64,000 nt of DNA, from the NCBI RefSeq assembly GCF_023101085.1, contig NZ_CP064703.1, forward strand, positions 4,030,001 to 4,094,000, in the 5' to 3' direction. Below, one piece after another: positions 43,435 to 53,383 of the stretch (the first letter of the stretch is position 1; the number at the start of each line of letters is the position of its first letter). The DNA comes from Bradyrhizobium sp. 170 (lineage in GTDB: Bacteria > Pseudomonadota > Alphaproteobacteria > Rhizobiales > Xanthobacteraceae). The translations under genes were made by a program, and so were the position numbers. The notes beneath the pieces were generated by a model. It made no database searches. It saw only the letters and a program-made list of their open reading frames with translations, and was not told where the DNA came from.

Positions 43435-44211
43435 CTAATCCTGCGGCTCGGACAGCATTTCGCCCGATGCGTCGACCCGCAGCCAGCCTGACGGTGCCAG
43501 CCGCTGCTGCGGCAGGAAGCGGCCCTTGTAGTCCATCTTCTTGGAGCCCTCGATCCAGTAGCCGAGATAGACATAAGGCAGCCCGAGCCGGCGAGCGCGG
43601 GTGATGTGGTCGAGGATCATGAAGGTGCCGAGCGAGCGGCTCTGCTGCGACGGCTCGAAGAACGAATACACCATCGACAGTCCGTCGCTGAGCACGTCCG
43701 TCAGCGCCACCGCGATCAGTTCCTCGCCGCGCCCGGTGATGCCGGTATCGACGCCACGCTTGCGGTATTCGATGATGCGGGTCTCGACATGGCTGTCTTC
43801 CACCATCATCGCGTAGTCGAGCACGGTCATGTCGGCCATGCCGCCGTGGCGGTGGCGCCTGTCGAGATAGGCGCGGAATACCGAATACTGCTCCGACGTC
43901 GGCACCGCGCTGCGCTGCTCGCCGACGATGTCGGCATTACGCGCCAGAACCTTCTTGAAATTGCGCGAGGGGCGGAATTCGTTGGCGATCACGCGCACGG
44001 AAACGCAGGCGCGGCACTGGTCGCAGGCCGGGCGGTAGGCGATCGACTGGCTGCGGCGGAAGCCGCCATGGGTCAGGAGGTCGTTGAGGTCGCCGGCCTT
44101 GTCGCCGACCAGATGCGTGAACACCTTGCGCTCGTGCCGGCCCGGCAGGTAGGGGCAGGGCGAGGGCGCCGTCAGGTAGAATTGCGGGGTGTCACGCGAG
44201 TGCTGGGTCAC
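43435..44211 (-). CDS. bpt: Bpt-type arginyl/leucyl-tRNA--protein transferase
   Basis: 258 residues, ATE1/Bpt family. It conjugates an amino acid (Leu in characterised bacterial Bpt enzymes) from tRNA to N-terminal Asp or Glu, marking proteins for ClpS-ClpAP. Features are [17 protein letters not shown] at the N-terminus, [16 protein letters not shown] with the conserved cysteines, and [20 protein letters not shown] near the C-terminus. Confidence 0.93.
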   Translation of the reverse strand: MTQHSRDTPQFYLTAPSPCPYLPGRHERKVFTHLVGDKAGDLNDLLTHGGFRRSQSIAYRPACDQCRACVSVRVIANEFRPSRNFKKVLARNADIVGEQRSAVPTSEQYSVFRAYLDRRHRHGGMADMTVLDYAMMVEDSHVETRIIEYRKRGVDTGITGRGEELIAVALTDVLSDGLSMVYSFFEPSQQSRSLGTFMILDHITRARRLGLPYVYLGYWIEGSKKMDYKGRFLPQQRLAPSGWLRVDASGEMLSEPQD

Positions 44212-44307
44212 GTCGGTTCGTCAGGCCTCCGAAACAAATCAACCATAGCGCTTTCGCGCGAAGTAGACACCGGTTCGCGTTAAGAAAACGCGTCAAAACG
44301 AAAAAAG

Positions 44308-44343
44308 CGCCGGCCCGGCCCCTGATTCATTTCCGGGCCGGAC
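44308..44343 (-). terminator. Rho-independent terminator of the RDD gene
   Basis: On the minus strand CCGGCCCGG and CCGGGCCGG form a nine-base-pair stem around a 14-base loop; CGCTTTTTTCGTTTTG follows. It lies about 50 bp after the RDD stop. Confidence 0.8.
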
Positions 44344-44395
44344 CGGCTCTAACATCGCGCCCCGAGGGCGGACGGTCAATTGGTTTGCTGCTCGC

Positions 44396-44980
44396 TCAGT
44401 AGCTGCTGCGGGCCGTAGGCGCTACCTGGGTACGAACCGAGCTGTTGATGACCACGGTTCCCAGGATGATGTCGTGCAGCAGCCGGCGGCGGCCGTTGAA
44501 CAGGCCGACCAGCAGCACCAGCGGCGTCAGGAACGAGATCGAGACCCAGTACAGCACGGCATGGCAGGCGCCGAGCACGAAATAGCCCGGTGCGCCGTAC
44601 CAGGTGCGCACCTCCAGGTCCATCGCGCGCATGCCCATGGTAGCCGAATGCGGGCCGCCGATCGAGGCGCCGTAATAGACGATCGCCCATACGATAGTGG
44701 CCGGCCACGCCAGCCAGAACAGCATCCAGCCCAATGTCAGCGTAACGATGCCGAACAGGAAGATGAAGATGTAGCCAAGGATGACGGGCACCGACAGCAC
44801 GATGAGGTCGATCAGGAACGCAAACACCCGCCGCGTCAGCACGCCGCGAAACAGTTCCGGCTGCAGGTCGGGATCGAACGCATGCGGCGGCACCCCGCCG
44901 TCGTTCCGCCAGGCGCCGCCAGCATTTGAAGAGCCGCCAGAAGCGCCGCCGCCGGTATTGCCAGAGCCGCTATAAGACAT
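44396..44980 (-). CDS. RDD family membrane protein
   Basis: 194 residues. A Gly/Ser-rich soluble N-terminus (about 1-35) is followed by an RDD domain with three or four membrane segments (VFAFLIDLIVLSVPVILGYIF, then TMGMRAMDLEVRTWYGAP and LFNGRRRLLHDIILGTVVI). The Arg-Asp-Asp-like motif sits at TRRVFAFLIDL. Function unknown; RDD proteins may act in ion or solute transport. The ATG at 44980 is chosen over an upstream start in the same frame. Confidence 0.88.
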   Translation of the reverse strand: MSYSGSGNTGGGASGGSSNAGGAWRNDGGVPPHAFDPDLQPELFRGVLTRRVFAFLIDLIVLSVPVILGYIFIFLFGIVTLTLGWMLFWLAWPATIVWAIVYYGASIGGPHSATMGMRAMDLEVRTWYGAPGYFVLGACHAVLYWVSISFLTPLVLLVGLFNGRRRLLHDIILGTVVINSSVRTQVAPTARSSY

Positions 44981-45103
44981 GGTCCGTTCTCCAGGCCGAA
45001 TTTCCCGAACGGAACATGGGAACCGGCCGCGCGCTCGCCAAGGGCCTGCGACCATTAACAGCGTGCAATATTCGGGGGCCGGCGGGCGGGCTCATCTCTC
45101 TCC

Positions 45104-45182
45104 CGTCATTGCGAGCGCAGCGAAGCAATCCATGGCGCGGCATAACGGATGGATGGATTGCTTCGCTGCGCTCGCAAAGACG
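45104..45182. repeat. Intergenic palindrome, CGTCATTGCGAGCGCAGCG family
   Basis: Thirty-base arms at 45104-45133 and 45153-45182 ending in GAAGCAATCCAT and ATGGATTGCTTC. The near-identical sister element is at 57517-57594. It lies just downstream of the hemB stop. Confidence 0.85.
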
Positions 45183-45196
45183 TGGAGAGGCCGGGG

Positions 45197-46282
<1,086 letters not shown>

Positions 46283-46441
46283 TCAGTTTTGATTTGTTCC
46301 AGTTCTAGCACCTTGCAGGTGTCCCGTCACCGCGCCTTGATCTGTCTCATCGGCAATTGATTTTACCGTCCCGGCGGGCCAAGACATGGTCCATGAGGAC
46401 ATTCCAGCCCGCGTTGAGCCCCGATTCCGAGGTCAGCTTCC

Positions 46442-46915
46442 ATGTCTGATACTTCGGCGCGCGATCAGGGGCGGGACAAGTCCAGGGACAACGCGATGTC
46501 GATGGCAGCGATGTCGTCGGAGCGGATCGAGCCCGACGAGAATGTCTGGACGCGGCGGCTGGTGCTGTTCCTGCGCATCATGGCTGTTATCTCGATCCTG
46601 AAGGGCCTGTACCACTGGGCGCAGGTCACGGGATTCATCGGCGGCGAGGAAGAGGCGTTCGAGAACCAGTCGCTGGCCTGGCAGACCGCGACGGTCTATT
46701 TCGCCGTGATCGAACTCGTCGCCGCCGTCGGGCTGTGGCTTGCGACGCCCTGGGGCGCGGTGGTGTGGCTCACCACCGTGGTGTCGATGGCGGTGATCGA
46801 ACTGATGTTTCCGGGCATCTATGGCGGCAGCCTGACGGTGGTGGGGCTTGAGGCCGTCATGCTGGCGGCGTATCTGGCGCTCGCCTGGATGGCCGCGCGC
46901 GAACGCCCGCCGTAG
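46442..46915 (+). CDS. DUF6163-type membrane protein
   Basis: 157 residues. A polar N-terminus of about 35 residues is followed by four membrane segments (about 42-62, 80-100, 104-122 and 128-148), including WTRRLVLFLRIMAVISILKGLYHW and VWLTTVVSMAVIELMFPGIYGG. This pattern fits a conserved rhizobial membrane family (I believe DUF6163). It is divergent from hemB by 183 bp. Function not known. Confidence 0.72.
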   Translation: MSDTSARDQGRDKSRDNAMSMAAMSSERIEPDENVWTRRLVLFLRIMAVISILKGLYHWAQVTGFIGGEEEAFENQSLAWQTATVYFAVIELVAAVGLWLATPWGAVVWLTTVVSMAVIELMFPGIYGGSLTVVGLEAVMLAAYLALAWMAARERPP

Positions 46916-47497
46916 CGGCTTTCGCAAGCGAGTGGATCTAGATGGAAGCGGCGATCTGCTCCCTCGCCCCGTTCTTCACGGGGAGAGGGTTGGGGTGAGG
47001 GGCTGTATCCGCGAGTCCGAATGCGTGGATAGAGCCCCGCATCCCGACCTTGAGCGAGTTTCGCTCGTCTCGACCCGCGCGCGGGGAGAAGGAGAAGATT
47101 AACGTGTCAGTTTCCCGCCATAATTCATTCGCGTGCAGAAACCGCGACGCGATCCCGTACAATTTTCAAAAATTTTGCCGGTAACGTTTCAGTCACCGTT
47201 AAGGGCCGTAAAGGGTTCCACCACACACCTTACGCGAGCGTTTCGATTTCTAAGGCACCTGTTTCCGAATGCGACAGGGCTTGCAGACGAAGCGTGAACA
47301 TCACGCGTTCACCGTCAATGAAATATTGCAAAAGGCCTTGATCCATGGGGCTTAATCGACAATTCACTCTGTTAAATTCATGATCTCTTTATTCTCTTAT
47401 TTAAGCGGATCTTCAAACCGCCCCCTTAAGTTGAAGCTATCAGGCGGGACAGAAGTTTCGTCGAAATAAGTCGAAAAACGACGACAGGGGAAGTGTC
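46916..47497. other. 582-bp region upstream of ldtR, with a repeat
   Basis: The first part (about 46960-47097) is a GC-rich imperfect repeat, CCCTCGCCCCGTTCTTCACG then GGGGAGAGGGTTGGGGTGAG, of a kind widespread in proteobacterial intergenic regions. The rest is AT-richer and free of credible ORFs. Near 47295 GTGAACATCACGCGTTCAC is a short dyad. A long leader or small RNA for ldtR is possible; nothing is recognised. Confidence 0.45.
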
Positions 47498-48013
47498 ATG
47501 ATCAAAGCCGTTGCAACGGCGGTGGAAACCGCTGAACGCTCTGCCGGTCAAGCTCCGGTGCAGCCGCTCTATCTGGAAGCGTTGACTTTGGTGGAGCGGC
47601 TTCACCGCCGGCTGCTCGACGTCATCAAGGACGAATTCGATCGCCGCGGCCGCGCCGACATCAATTCGGTGCAGGCATTGCTGCTCTATAACATCGGCGA
47701 CAAGGAGCTGACCGCGGGCGAGCTGCGCACGCGCGGTTACTATCTCGGCTCCAACGTCTCCTATAACCTGAAGAAGCTCGTCGAGCTCGGCTTCCTCGAT
47801 CATCAGCGCTCCCGCGTCGATCGCCGCTCGGTCCGCATCCGCCTGACGGCGCAGGGCCAGGAAATCCGCAAGATCGTCGATGCGCTCTACCAGAAGCACG
47901 TCAAGACGGTGGAGCAGGTCGGCGGCATCTCGAACGAGGAGTTCGCGACGCTGAACAAGTCGCTGCACCGCCTCGAGCGGTTCTGGACCGACCAGATCCT
48001 GTATCGGCTCTGA
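47498..48013 (+). CDS. ldtR: LdtR-type MarR family transcriptional regulator
   Basis: 171 residues. The winged-helix region reads INSVQALLLYNIGDKELTAGELRTRGYYLGSNVSYNLKKLVELGFL followed by the wing HQRSRVDRRSVRIRLTAQG. This matches LdtR, a MarR-family regulator known in Rhizobiales and Liberibacter to control L,D-transpeptidase and stress genes. GACAGGGGAAG lies before the ATG. A clear terminator follows. Confidence 0.9.
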   Translation: MIKAVATAVETAERSAGQAPVQPLYLEALTLVERLHRRLLDVIKDEFDRRGRADINSVQALLLYNIGDKELTAGELRTRGYYLGSNVSYNLKKLVELGFLDHQRSRVDRRSVRIRLTAQGQEIRKIVDALYQKHVKTVEQVGGISNEEFATLNKSLHRLERFWTDQILYRL

Positions 48014-48046
48014 GAATTTCTTTTCCGCTCGCGGTCAAGTCGGCCA

Positions 48047-48076
48047 GATCATGATCCGATTTATCGGATCATGATC
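48047..48076. repeat. Perfect 14-2-14 palindrome after ldtR
   Basis: GATCATGATCCGAT and its complement ATCGGATCATGATC are separated by TT. There is no U-run, so a terminator is less likely than a binding site or repeat. Confidence 0.7.
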
Positions 48077-48138
48077 GAGAAGACCGGCGGCCAAAGAGCG
48101 GACAATGAACTGGCAAGGCAGTAAGCCCTGCTGAAAGC

Positions 48139-48179
48139 GCATCGGCCCCGGTCTTCCGGGTCCGGTGCGTTTTGTTTTT
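48139..48179 (+). terminator. Rho-independent terminator after ldtR
   Basis: GCATCGGCCCCGG pairs with CCGGGTCCGGTGC around TCTT (one mismatch), followed by GTTTTGTTTTT. Confidence 0.88.
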
Positions 48180-48233
48180 CGTATAACCTCAAGTTGACGT
48201 TTTCAACGGGCGTCTACCCGATCGCTTGCCTTC

Positions 48234-48293
48234 GCACGATCCGATTGTGCCGCTTGCACAATCCGATTGTGCCCTTGCACAATCCGGATTGAC
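48234..48293. promoter_or_regulatory. Three phased 17-bp operator palindromes upstream of the ABC importer
   Basis: Unit 2 (48256-48272) is the perfect palindrome GCACAATC-C-GATTGTGC. Unit 1 (48234-48250) has one change, GCACGATC-C-GATTGTGC. Unit 3 (48277-48293) keeps the left half, GCACAATCC, and is degenerate on the right. Start-to-start distances are 22 and 21 bp, two helical turns each, so bound dimers would line up on one face of the DNA. Confidence 0.8.
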
Positions 48294-48318
48294 TAGCCTT
48301 CGACGCCCCGCCCATAAT
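48289..48318 (+). promoter_or_regulatory. Candidate promoter of the ABC importer operon
   Basis: TTGACT (48289-48294) and CATAAT (48313-48318) with an 18-base spacer. The -35 element overlaps the end of operator unit 3, so binding there would affect polymerase directly. The start codon is 63 bp downstream. Confidence 0.5.
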
Positions 48319-48380
48319 CCCTCGAAATAGAGGCTTCACGCACGTGCCGGCCGCAAGAGTCGTGACGGCTTGACGCCCAA

Positions 48381-49289
48381 ATGGGGAAAACGGGCTTGTC
48401 GGCATCGCGGCGTCCCATGTTCGGCGAGCAACAGCGGTTCGTGCTGCTTCTGATCGCGCCGGCTGCGCTGCTGCTGCTGCTGTTCCAGGTCGTGCCGATC
48501 GTGATCGGCGCCAATGCCAGCTTTCGCAACTGGGCGCTCTACAATCCCAAAAAGACCTGGATCGGCTTCGACCACTATGTGGCCGTGATAACGGATCCGG
48601 CGTTCCTTTACGTGGTGCTGCCGAACACCTTCCTGTTCATGGTGCTCAGCGTCGCCGGCGCGCTGGCGGCGGGGCTCATGCTGGCGCTGCTGCTCAACCG
48701 TCCATTCCGCGGACAGAAGCTGGTGCAGACGATCCTGCTGGTGCCGCTGATGGTGGCCCCGGTCGTCGCCGCGATCATGATCCGCTGGATCTTCAACGAC
48801 CAGTTCGGCATCGTCAACGTGGTGCTGGAAGCAATCGGCCTCGAAGGGCAACCCTGGCTGGTGCAGCGCTGGAGCGCCTTCGGCATCATCCTTCTGACCG
48901 ATATCTGGTTGTGGACGCCGTGGTTCACGCTGCTGCTGCTGGCGGGCCTGCAAAGCCTGCCGAAGGAGCCGTTCGAGGCGGCTGCCATCGACGGCACCAC
49001 CACCTGGCGGGTATTTCGTTTCCTGACGCTGCCGATGCTGCGCCCGGTGATCGTGGTGTGCGTGGTGATCCGCGCCATCGATGCCTTCCGCACCTTCGAC
49101 ATCGTGTGGACGCTGACCGGCGGCGGGCCCGGACGCTCGACAGAATTGTTCAGCCTCTATGCCTATGTCCACGCCTTCCTCAACCTCGACCTTGGCCGCG
49201 GTTCGGCAGCCGCCATCATCGGCGGGCTCATCATCCTCGTGATCGGCGTGGCGCTCTATCGCCTCGTCGACCGCATCGCAAAGGCCTGA
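48381..49289 (+). CDS. Carbohydrate-type ABC transporter permease 1 (UgpA/MalF-like)
   Basis: 302 residues with six membrane segments. The EAA loop that contacts the ATPase reads LPKEPFEAAAIDGTTTWRVFRFLTLPML. N-terminal region QQRFVLLLIAPAALLLLLFQVVPI is typical of the CUT1 family. First gene of a permease - permease - binding protein - ATPase operon. Substrate unknown; probably a sugar, polyol or glycerophosphodiester. Confidence 0.92.
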   Translation: MGKTGLSASRRPMFGEQQRFVLLLIAPAALLLLLFQVVPIVIGANASFRNWALYNPKKTWIGFDHYVAVITDPAFLYVVLPNTFLFMVLSVAGALAAGLMLALLLNRPFRGQKLVQTILLVPLMVAPVVAAIMIRWIFNDQFGIVNVVLEAIGLEGQPWLVQRWSAFGIILLTDIWLWTPWFTLLLLAGLQSLPKEPFEAAAIDGTTTWRVFRFLTLPMLRPVIVVCVVIRAIDAFRTFDIVWTLTGGGPGRSTELFSLYAYVHAFLNLDLGRGSAAAIIGGLIILVIGVALYRLVDRIAKA

Positions 49290-49293
49290 TCCG

Positions 49294-50130
49294 ATGGCCA
49301 TGGTACGCCGCTCCGAATTCCTGCCGTGGCTGCCGCCGATCGGCCGCAAGACGCTGTTCGCGCTGGCACTGGCTTTCATTTGCTTCGCGTTCGCGTTTCC
49401 GGTGCTGTGGCTGATCCTGACTTCGCTTCGGCCGGAATCCGGCGTCTATTACGTCCATCGCGGCACTGAATTTACGCTCGGCAGCTTCGCCGAGGTGCTG
49501 AGCGACGACCGGATCGTCGGAGCCTTCCTCAACAGCGCGCTGATCTCGACGCTGGCGACCGTGTTCTCGCTGCTGGTGACGGTCTCGAGCGGCTACATGC
49601 TGTCGCGCTTCACCGGGCCGGCCTCGCGGATCTGGTTCGGAACGATCTATGTGTTCCGCTGCGTGCCCTATATCTCCTGGGTGCTGCCGCTGTACTTCGT
49701 GACGCAAAGCTGGGGCATCTACGACACCTATACCGGACTGCTGCTGCCGCATGTCGCGGTGCATATCTGCTTCTTCTCGTGGCTGATGAAGGGCTTTTTC
49801 GACGGCATCGACCCATCGATGGAATACGCCGCGATGATCGATGGCTGCACGCGATGGGGAGCCTTCATCCGCGTCGCGGTGCCGTCGGCGCTGCCGGCGA
49901 TCTCGGCGCTTGCCGTGCTGTGCTGGCTGTTCACCTGGAACGAATTCCTGTTCGCGCTGATCCTGACCGGCAATCGCGTGCCGATGATTACGGTCGTGAT
50001 GGCGCAGTTCGTCACCGAGATGGGATTGCGCTGGAATCTGATGGCGGCGACCGCGGTGATGGCGCTGGTGCCGGCGTTCCTGATCGCGCTGTTCGGGCAG
50101 AAATACGTCATCCGGGGTTTGAGAATCTAG
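49294..50130 (+). CDS. Carbohydrate-type ABC transporter permease 2 (UgpE/MalG-like)
   Basis: 278 residues with six membrane segments; the EAA loop is SMEYAAMIDGCTRWGAFIRVAVPSALPAI. The ending YVIRGLRI is the common MalG-family C-terminus. It starts four bases after permease 1 and should form the heterodimeric channel with it. Confidence 0.93.
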   Translation: MAMVRRSEFLPWLPPIGRKTLFALALAFICFAFAFPVLWLILTSLRPESGVYYVHRGTEFTLGSFAEVLSDDRIVGAFLNSALISTLATVFSLLVTVSSGYMLSRFTGPASRIWFGTIYVFRCVPYISWVLPLYFVTQSWGIYDTYTGLLLPHVAVHICFFSWLMKGFFDGIDPSMEYAAMIDGCTRWGAFIRVAVPSALPAISALAVLCWLFTWNEFLFALILTGNRVPMITVVMAQFVTEMGLRWNLMAATAVMALVPAFLIALFGQKYVIRGLRI

Positions 50131-50192
50131 GCAAGGAAAGACCAAGGAAAGATCGAGACACGACACAACGACAAAAAACAGGAGGAGAGGCT

Positions 50193-51479
50193 ATGCAGGG
50201 ACTGGCGAGATGGTTCGTGGCGGCGACCGCGGCCTTGGTGGCTGCGACCGGCGGCGCCGCCGCACAGGTGAAAGAGCTGCGGATCGGCTACCAGCCGAGC
50301 CCGATCCAGGACGCCTCGATTGCGATGTTCGAGGCCTGGGGCGCCAAGAACGGCGTCAAGATCGTCAAAGTGCCGAATTCCTACGGCGTCTATGTCGAGA
50401 AGATGACGGCATCGCTGACCTCGAACTCGGATCAGTACGACGTGATCTGGCACAATGACGATTGGGGGCAGACCTGGGCGCATTTGCTGGAGCCGATGGA
50501 CGACGTCGCGGCCAACAAATTTGCCGATAAGTGGAGCATGGCGCCGGTGGTGTTCGCCAACGCGCAGGGCCAGAACACGGTCGTGCCGATGGGACAGACC
50601 TTCAGCGTGTTCTTCTATCGCTCCGACCTGGTGAAGCCGGAGGAAGTGCCGAAGACGCTGGCCGAACTCGTCACCGCGAGCAAGAAGCTGCAGGCGGACG
50701 GCAAGGTCAAGTTCGGCTATGTCGGTGGCATGTCGATGAACAACAGCTGGTTCAGCTGGTTCTGGTCGATGTGGGGCAACAATTGCGACGTGCTGCTGCC
50801 GCCCTATGAGCGCGAGAATGCGAAGCTCGCCGCGGCCGGCTGGAAATCCAGCATGACCGAGCCGTGCATGCAGCAGACCGTCGAATATTGGTGGGATGCG
50901 ATCAACACCCACAAGATCGTGCCGCGCGGCATGCCGGCTTACGACCGCAACGAAGCCAACGCCGTATTCATGTCGGGCGACGCGGCATTCACCGTCGCGG
51001 ACTCGCTGTGGTGGGGCACGTTCAACGATCCGGCCAAGTCGAAAATCGCCGGCAAGGTGGCCGCCACGCGCTTCCCGCTCGGTCCCAACCGGGCCAGGCC
51101 GTTCGCCTGGGACGATATCTGGGGCTGGGCGATCCCGAAATCGATCGCGCCGGAGCGCAAGAAGCTCGCCAAAGAGATGCTGGAAGCCATGATGCTCGAC
51201 AAGGAAGGCCAGAAGAAGCTGTTCAAGGCGACCGGCGCGCCGCCGCCCAACACCGAGTTCTGGGCGGAAATCGCGGCGGAAGATTCGTTCATGAAGCTGT
51301 TGAAGGAATCGGTGCTGGATTCGCCGGACAAGGTCCGCGGCGCCTATTACTTCCCGCAATGGCCCGCCGTGCACAAGGCGTTCAACGACACCGTCACCAA
51401 AGCCGTCACCGGCAAGCGCGAGGATATCGCGAAGGTGCTGGCCGAGGGTGCGCCGCTGGTCAGCAAGGCCGCGCAGTAG
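50193..51479 (+). CDS. Extracellular solute-binding protein, family 1
   Basis: 428 residues. The first 24 are a signal peptide (FVAATAALVAATGGAAA then Q). The mature part has the cluster B/D fold: KELRIGYQPSPIQDASIAMFEAWG, YDVIWHNDDWGQTWAHLLEPMDD, and GDAAFTVADSLWWGTFNDP. Abundant tryptophans in the cleft (for example SWFSWFWSMWGNN) suggest a sugar ligand, by analogy. A very strong GGAGGAGAGG lies before the start, fitting the high expression needed for binding proteins. Confidence 0.92.
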   Translation: MQGLARWFVAATAALVAATGGAAAQVKELRIGYQPSPIQDASIAMFEAWGAKNGVKIVKVPNSYGVYVEKMTASLTSNSDQYDVIWHNDDWGQTWAHLLEPMDDVAANKFADKWSMAPVVFANAQGQNTVVPMGQTFSVFFYRSDLVKPEEVPKTLAELVTASKKLQADGKVKFGYVGGMSMNNSWFSWFWSMWGNNCDVLLPPYERENAKLAAAGWKSSMTEPCMQQTVEYWWDAINTHKIVPRGMPAYDRNEANAVFMSGDAAFTVADSLWWGTFNDPAKSKIAGKVAATRFPLGPNRARPFAWDDIWGWAIPKSIAPERKKLAKEMLEAMMLDKEGQKKLFKATGAPPPNTEFWAEIAAEDSFMKLLKESVLDSPDKVRGAYYFPQWPAVHKAFNDTVTKAVTGKREDIAKVLAEGAPLVSKAAQ

Positions 51480-51494
51480 TCGATGAGCAAACAT

Positions 51495-51527
51495 CCCGCC
51501 GCGGCACGTCGCGGCGGGATTGTTTTG
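51495..51527 (+). terminator. Terminator-like hairpin between binding protein and ATPase genes
   Basis: CCCGCCGCG and CGCGGCGGG form a perfect nine-base-pair stem around GCACGT, followed by ATTGTTTTGGG. It lies 16 bp after the binding-protein stop and may reduce readthrough into the ATPase gene or protect the upstream mRNA end. Confidence 0.75.
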
Positions 51528-51558
51528 GGTCAACTTCAAGTTCAGGTGCGGCGGGTAA

Positions 51559-52656
51559 ATGGCAGCGATCACACTCAGCAAGCTCAACAAGCATTATGGC
51601 TCGCTGTTCCACGCCGTAAAGGACGTCGATCTCGAGATTGCCGACAAGGAGTTCGTGGCGCTGGTTGGCCCATCCGGCTGCGGCAAGTCCACGACGCTGC
51701 GCATGATTGCGGGGCTGGAGGACATCACCAGCGGCGACATCCGCATCGGCGACCGGCTGGTGAACAATCTGCCGCCGCGCGACCGCGACATCGCGATGGT
51801 GTTCCAGAACTACGCGCTCTACCAGCATATGAGCGTCTACGACAATCTGGCTTTCGGCCTGCGCAACAAGAAAACGGCGGAGGCCGAGATCAAGGCGGCG
51901 ATCGACCGGGCCGCCGGCATGCTCGGGCTGCACGAATTGTTGCAGCGCAAGCCGAAACAATTGTCCGGCGGCCAGCAGCAGCGCGTCGCGCTCGGCCGCT
52001 GCATCGTGCGCAACCCGCAGGTGTTCTTGTTCGATGAGCCGCTGTCTAACCTGGATGCCAAGCTGCGCGCGCAGATGCGCATCGAGATCAAGCGTCTGCA
52101 TGCGGCGATTCCGACCACGTCGGTGTTCGTAACCCACGACCAGGTCGAGGCCATGACCCTCGGCGACCGTGTCGTGATCATGCGCGACGGGAGGGTTCAG
52201 CAGATCGGCACGCCGCTGCAGGTCTACGGCAAGCCGGCCAACAAGTTTGTCGCGGGTTTCATCGGCGCGCCTGCGATGAATTTTATCGACGTCAGCGTGC
52301 GCAGTGCAGCGGGTGTGACGTCAGTCGAGGCAGAAGGCCTGCGGCTCACGGTCGGGCCTGCGGACGCGTCGGCGCTCGTAGCCCACAGCGGTCGCCGCGT
52401 GATCCTGGGCATGCGGCCGGAGCACCTCGTGCTCGGCAATGGCGCCCCGGGCCTTGGTTTCGACGCCCGCGTCGAGGTCGTCGAACAGCTCGGCTCCGAG
52501 ATCTTGCTGGAGACGAGGGTAGGCGGCGCCAGCGTCACCGCCGCCCGCGTGCCTGCGGAAACCGCCATCGCGCGCGGCGATCAAGTCCGCCTTTCGGCGC
52601 TGGCCGGCCGTCTGCATTTCTTCGATCCCGAGACCGAGCTGCCGATTTCGAGCTAA
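51559..52656 (+). CDS. ABC transporter ATP-binding protein (UgpC/MalK-like)
   Basis: 365 residues. Walker A GPSGCGKST, signature LSGGQQQRVALGR, Walker B VFLFDEPLSNLD and the switch His in VFVTHDQVEAM are all present. After residue 240 an MalK-type OB/TOBE regulatory domain follows (GMRPEHLVLG). It powers the importer encoded just upstream and is separated from the binding-protein gene by a hairpin. Confidence 0.94.
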   Translation: MAAITLSKLNKHYGSLFHAVKDVDLEIADKEFVALVGPSGCGKSTTLRMIAGLEDITSGDIRIGDRLVNNLPPRDRDIAMVFQNYALYQHMSVYDNLAFGLRNKKTAEAEIKAAIDRAAGMLGLHELLQRKPKQLSGGQQQRVALGRCIVRNPQVFLFDEPLSNLDAKLRAQMRIEIKRLHAAIPTTSVFVTHDQVEAMTLGDRVVIMRDGRVQQIGTPLQVYGKPANKFVAGFIGAPAMNFIDVSVRSAAGVTSVEAEGLRLTVGPADASALVAHSGRRVILGMRPEHLVLGNGAPGLGFDARVEVVEQLGSEILLETRVGGASVTAARVPAETAIARGDQVRLSALAGRLHFFDPETELPISS

Positions 52657-52765
52657 ATCGGGCCCAAACGCCCTGTTTTTGCTGCCAGATGCCCGGGGGT
52701 TCCAAAAGAGATGGAACCATCCCGGCTCCAGCGCATTATCGGGCCTGTCACGGAACAGGTGAGGC

Positions 52766-52990
52766 ATGCAGGTCGAGCGCGGAATTCAGGTCATGAACTT
52801 CGAAGTGGTGGGCGATGCCTATGCCATCGCTGCGAATTACCTCCGCAAGACCGGCGCCATTGCCGACAGCCTGGTCACCGACGAGCGGCTGCTCGAAATC
52901 ATCGTGAAGATGTTCCAGCACGGCGAATTCAACAGGCTCCGGCTCGCCAACAAGGCGATTGCCGAATTCGAAGCGCGCACACTGGCCTGA
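52766..52990 (+). CDS. Small conserved hypothetical protein (74 aa)
   Basis: A mostly helical soluble protein: VVGDAYAIAANYLRKTG, then LLEIIVKMFQHGEFNRLRLANKAIAEFEA. An internal ATG at 52793 (MNFEVV) is an alternative start. It is followed 36 bp later by another small gene. Function not known; composition and codon use look genuine. Confidence 0.6.
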   Translation: MQVERGIQVMNFEVVGDAYAIAANYLRKTGAIADSLVTDERLLEIIVKMFQHGEFNRLRLANKAIAEFEARTLA

Positions 52991-53026
52991 CCGCATCACC
53001 CGCATCACGCAACTCAGGAGAAGTCC

Positions 53027-53248
53027 ATGGAAGCCGCGATCGACCGCATCATGCAGACCTATGACCTGCTTGTGAACCGCACTGCCGCGGCCAATGACGA
53101 GGCGCGCGCCAAGGTGACGGAATATCTCACGACGCTGGTCGAGGCAGGCGAGAAGGATCCGCACCGGCTGACGGTGTGCGGGCTGACCTATTTGCGCCAG
53201 CTCGATGGCAGCAACGATCCGGTGAAGGCGGGATATACGGGGCTGTAA
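53027..53248 (+). CDS. Small hypothetical protein (73 aa)
   Basis: Helical, beginning MEAAIDRIMQTYDLLVNRTAA, with EARAKVTEYLTTLVEAGEKDPHRLTVCGLTYLRQL. A good ribosome site (CAGGAGAAG) precedes the ATG. Probably paired with the small gene upstream. No family recognised. Confidence 0.65.
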   Translation: MEAAIDRIMQTYDLLVNRTAAANDEARAKVTEYLTTLVEAGEKDPHRLTVCGLTYLRQLDGSNDPVKAGYTGL

Positions 53249-53383
53249 GGAGCCGGCGCCCATCTTCCTGTGCGGCCTGACCGGCGCCAGAACATGCTGG
53301 AGCAGGGCCCTCCCGGAGGGGCCTTGCCTGCCATCGCCGCTCCGCCCTAGATTTCTGGATCTGATGTGGCGCGAGGGCTTGTC

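Noticed and set aside
48234..48293. Three repeats upstream of the ABC operon as a CRISPR-like array
   Set aside because: Units are palindromic, 17 bp long and spaced by only 4-5 bases, which fits operators and not CRISPR.
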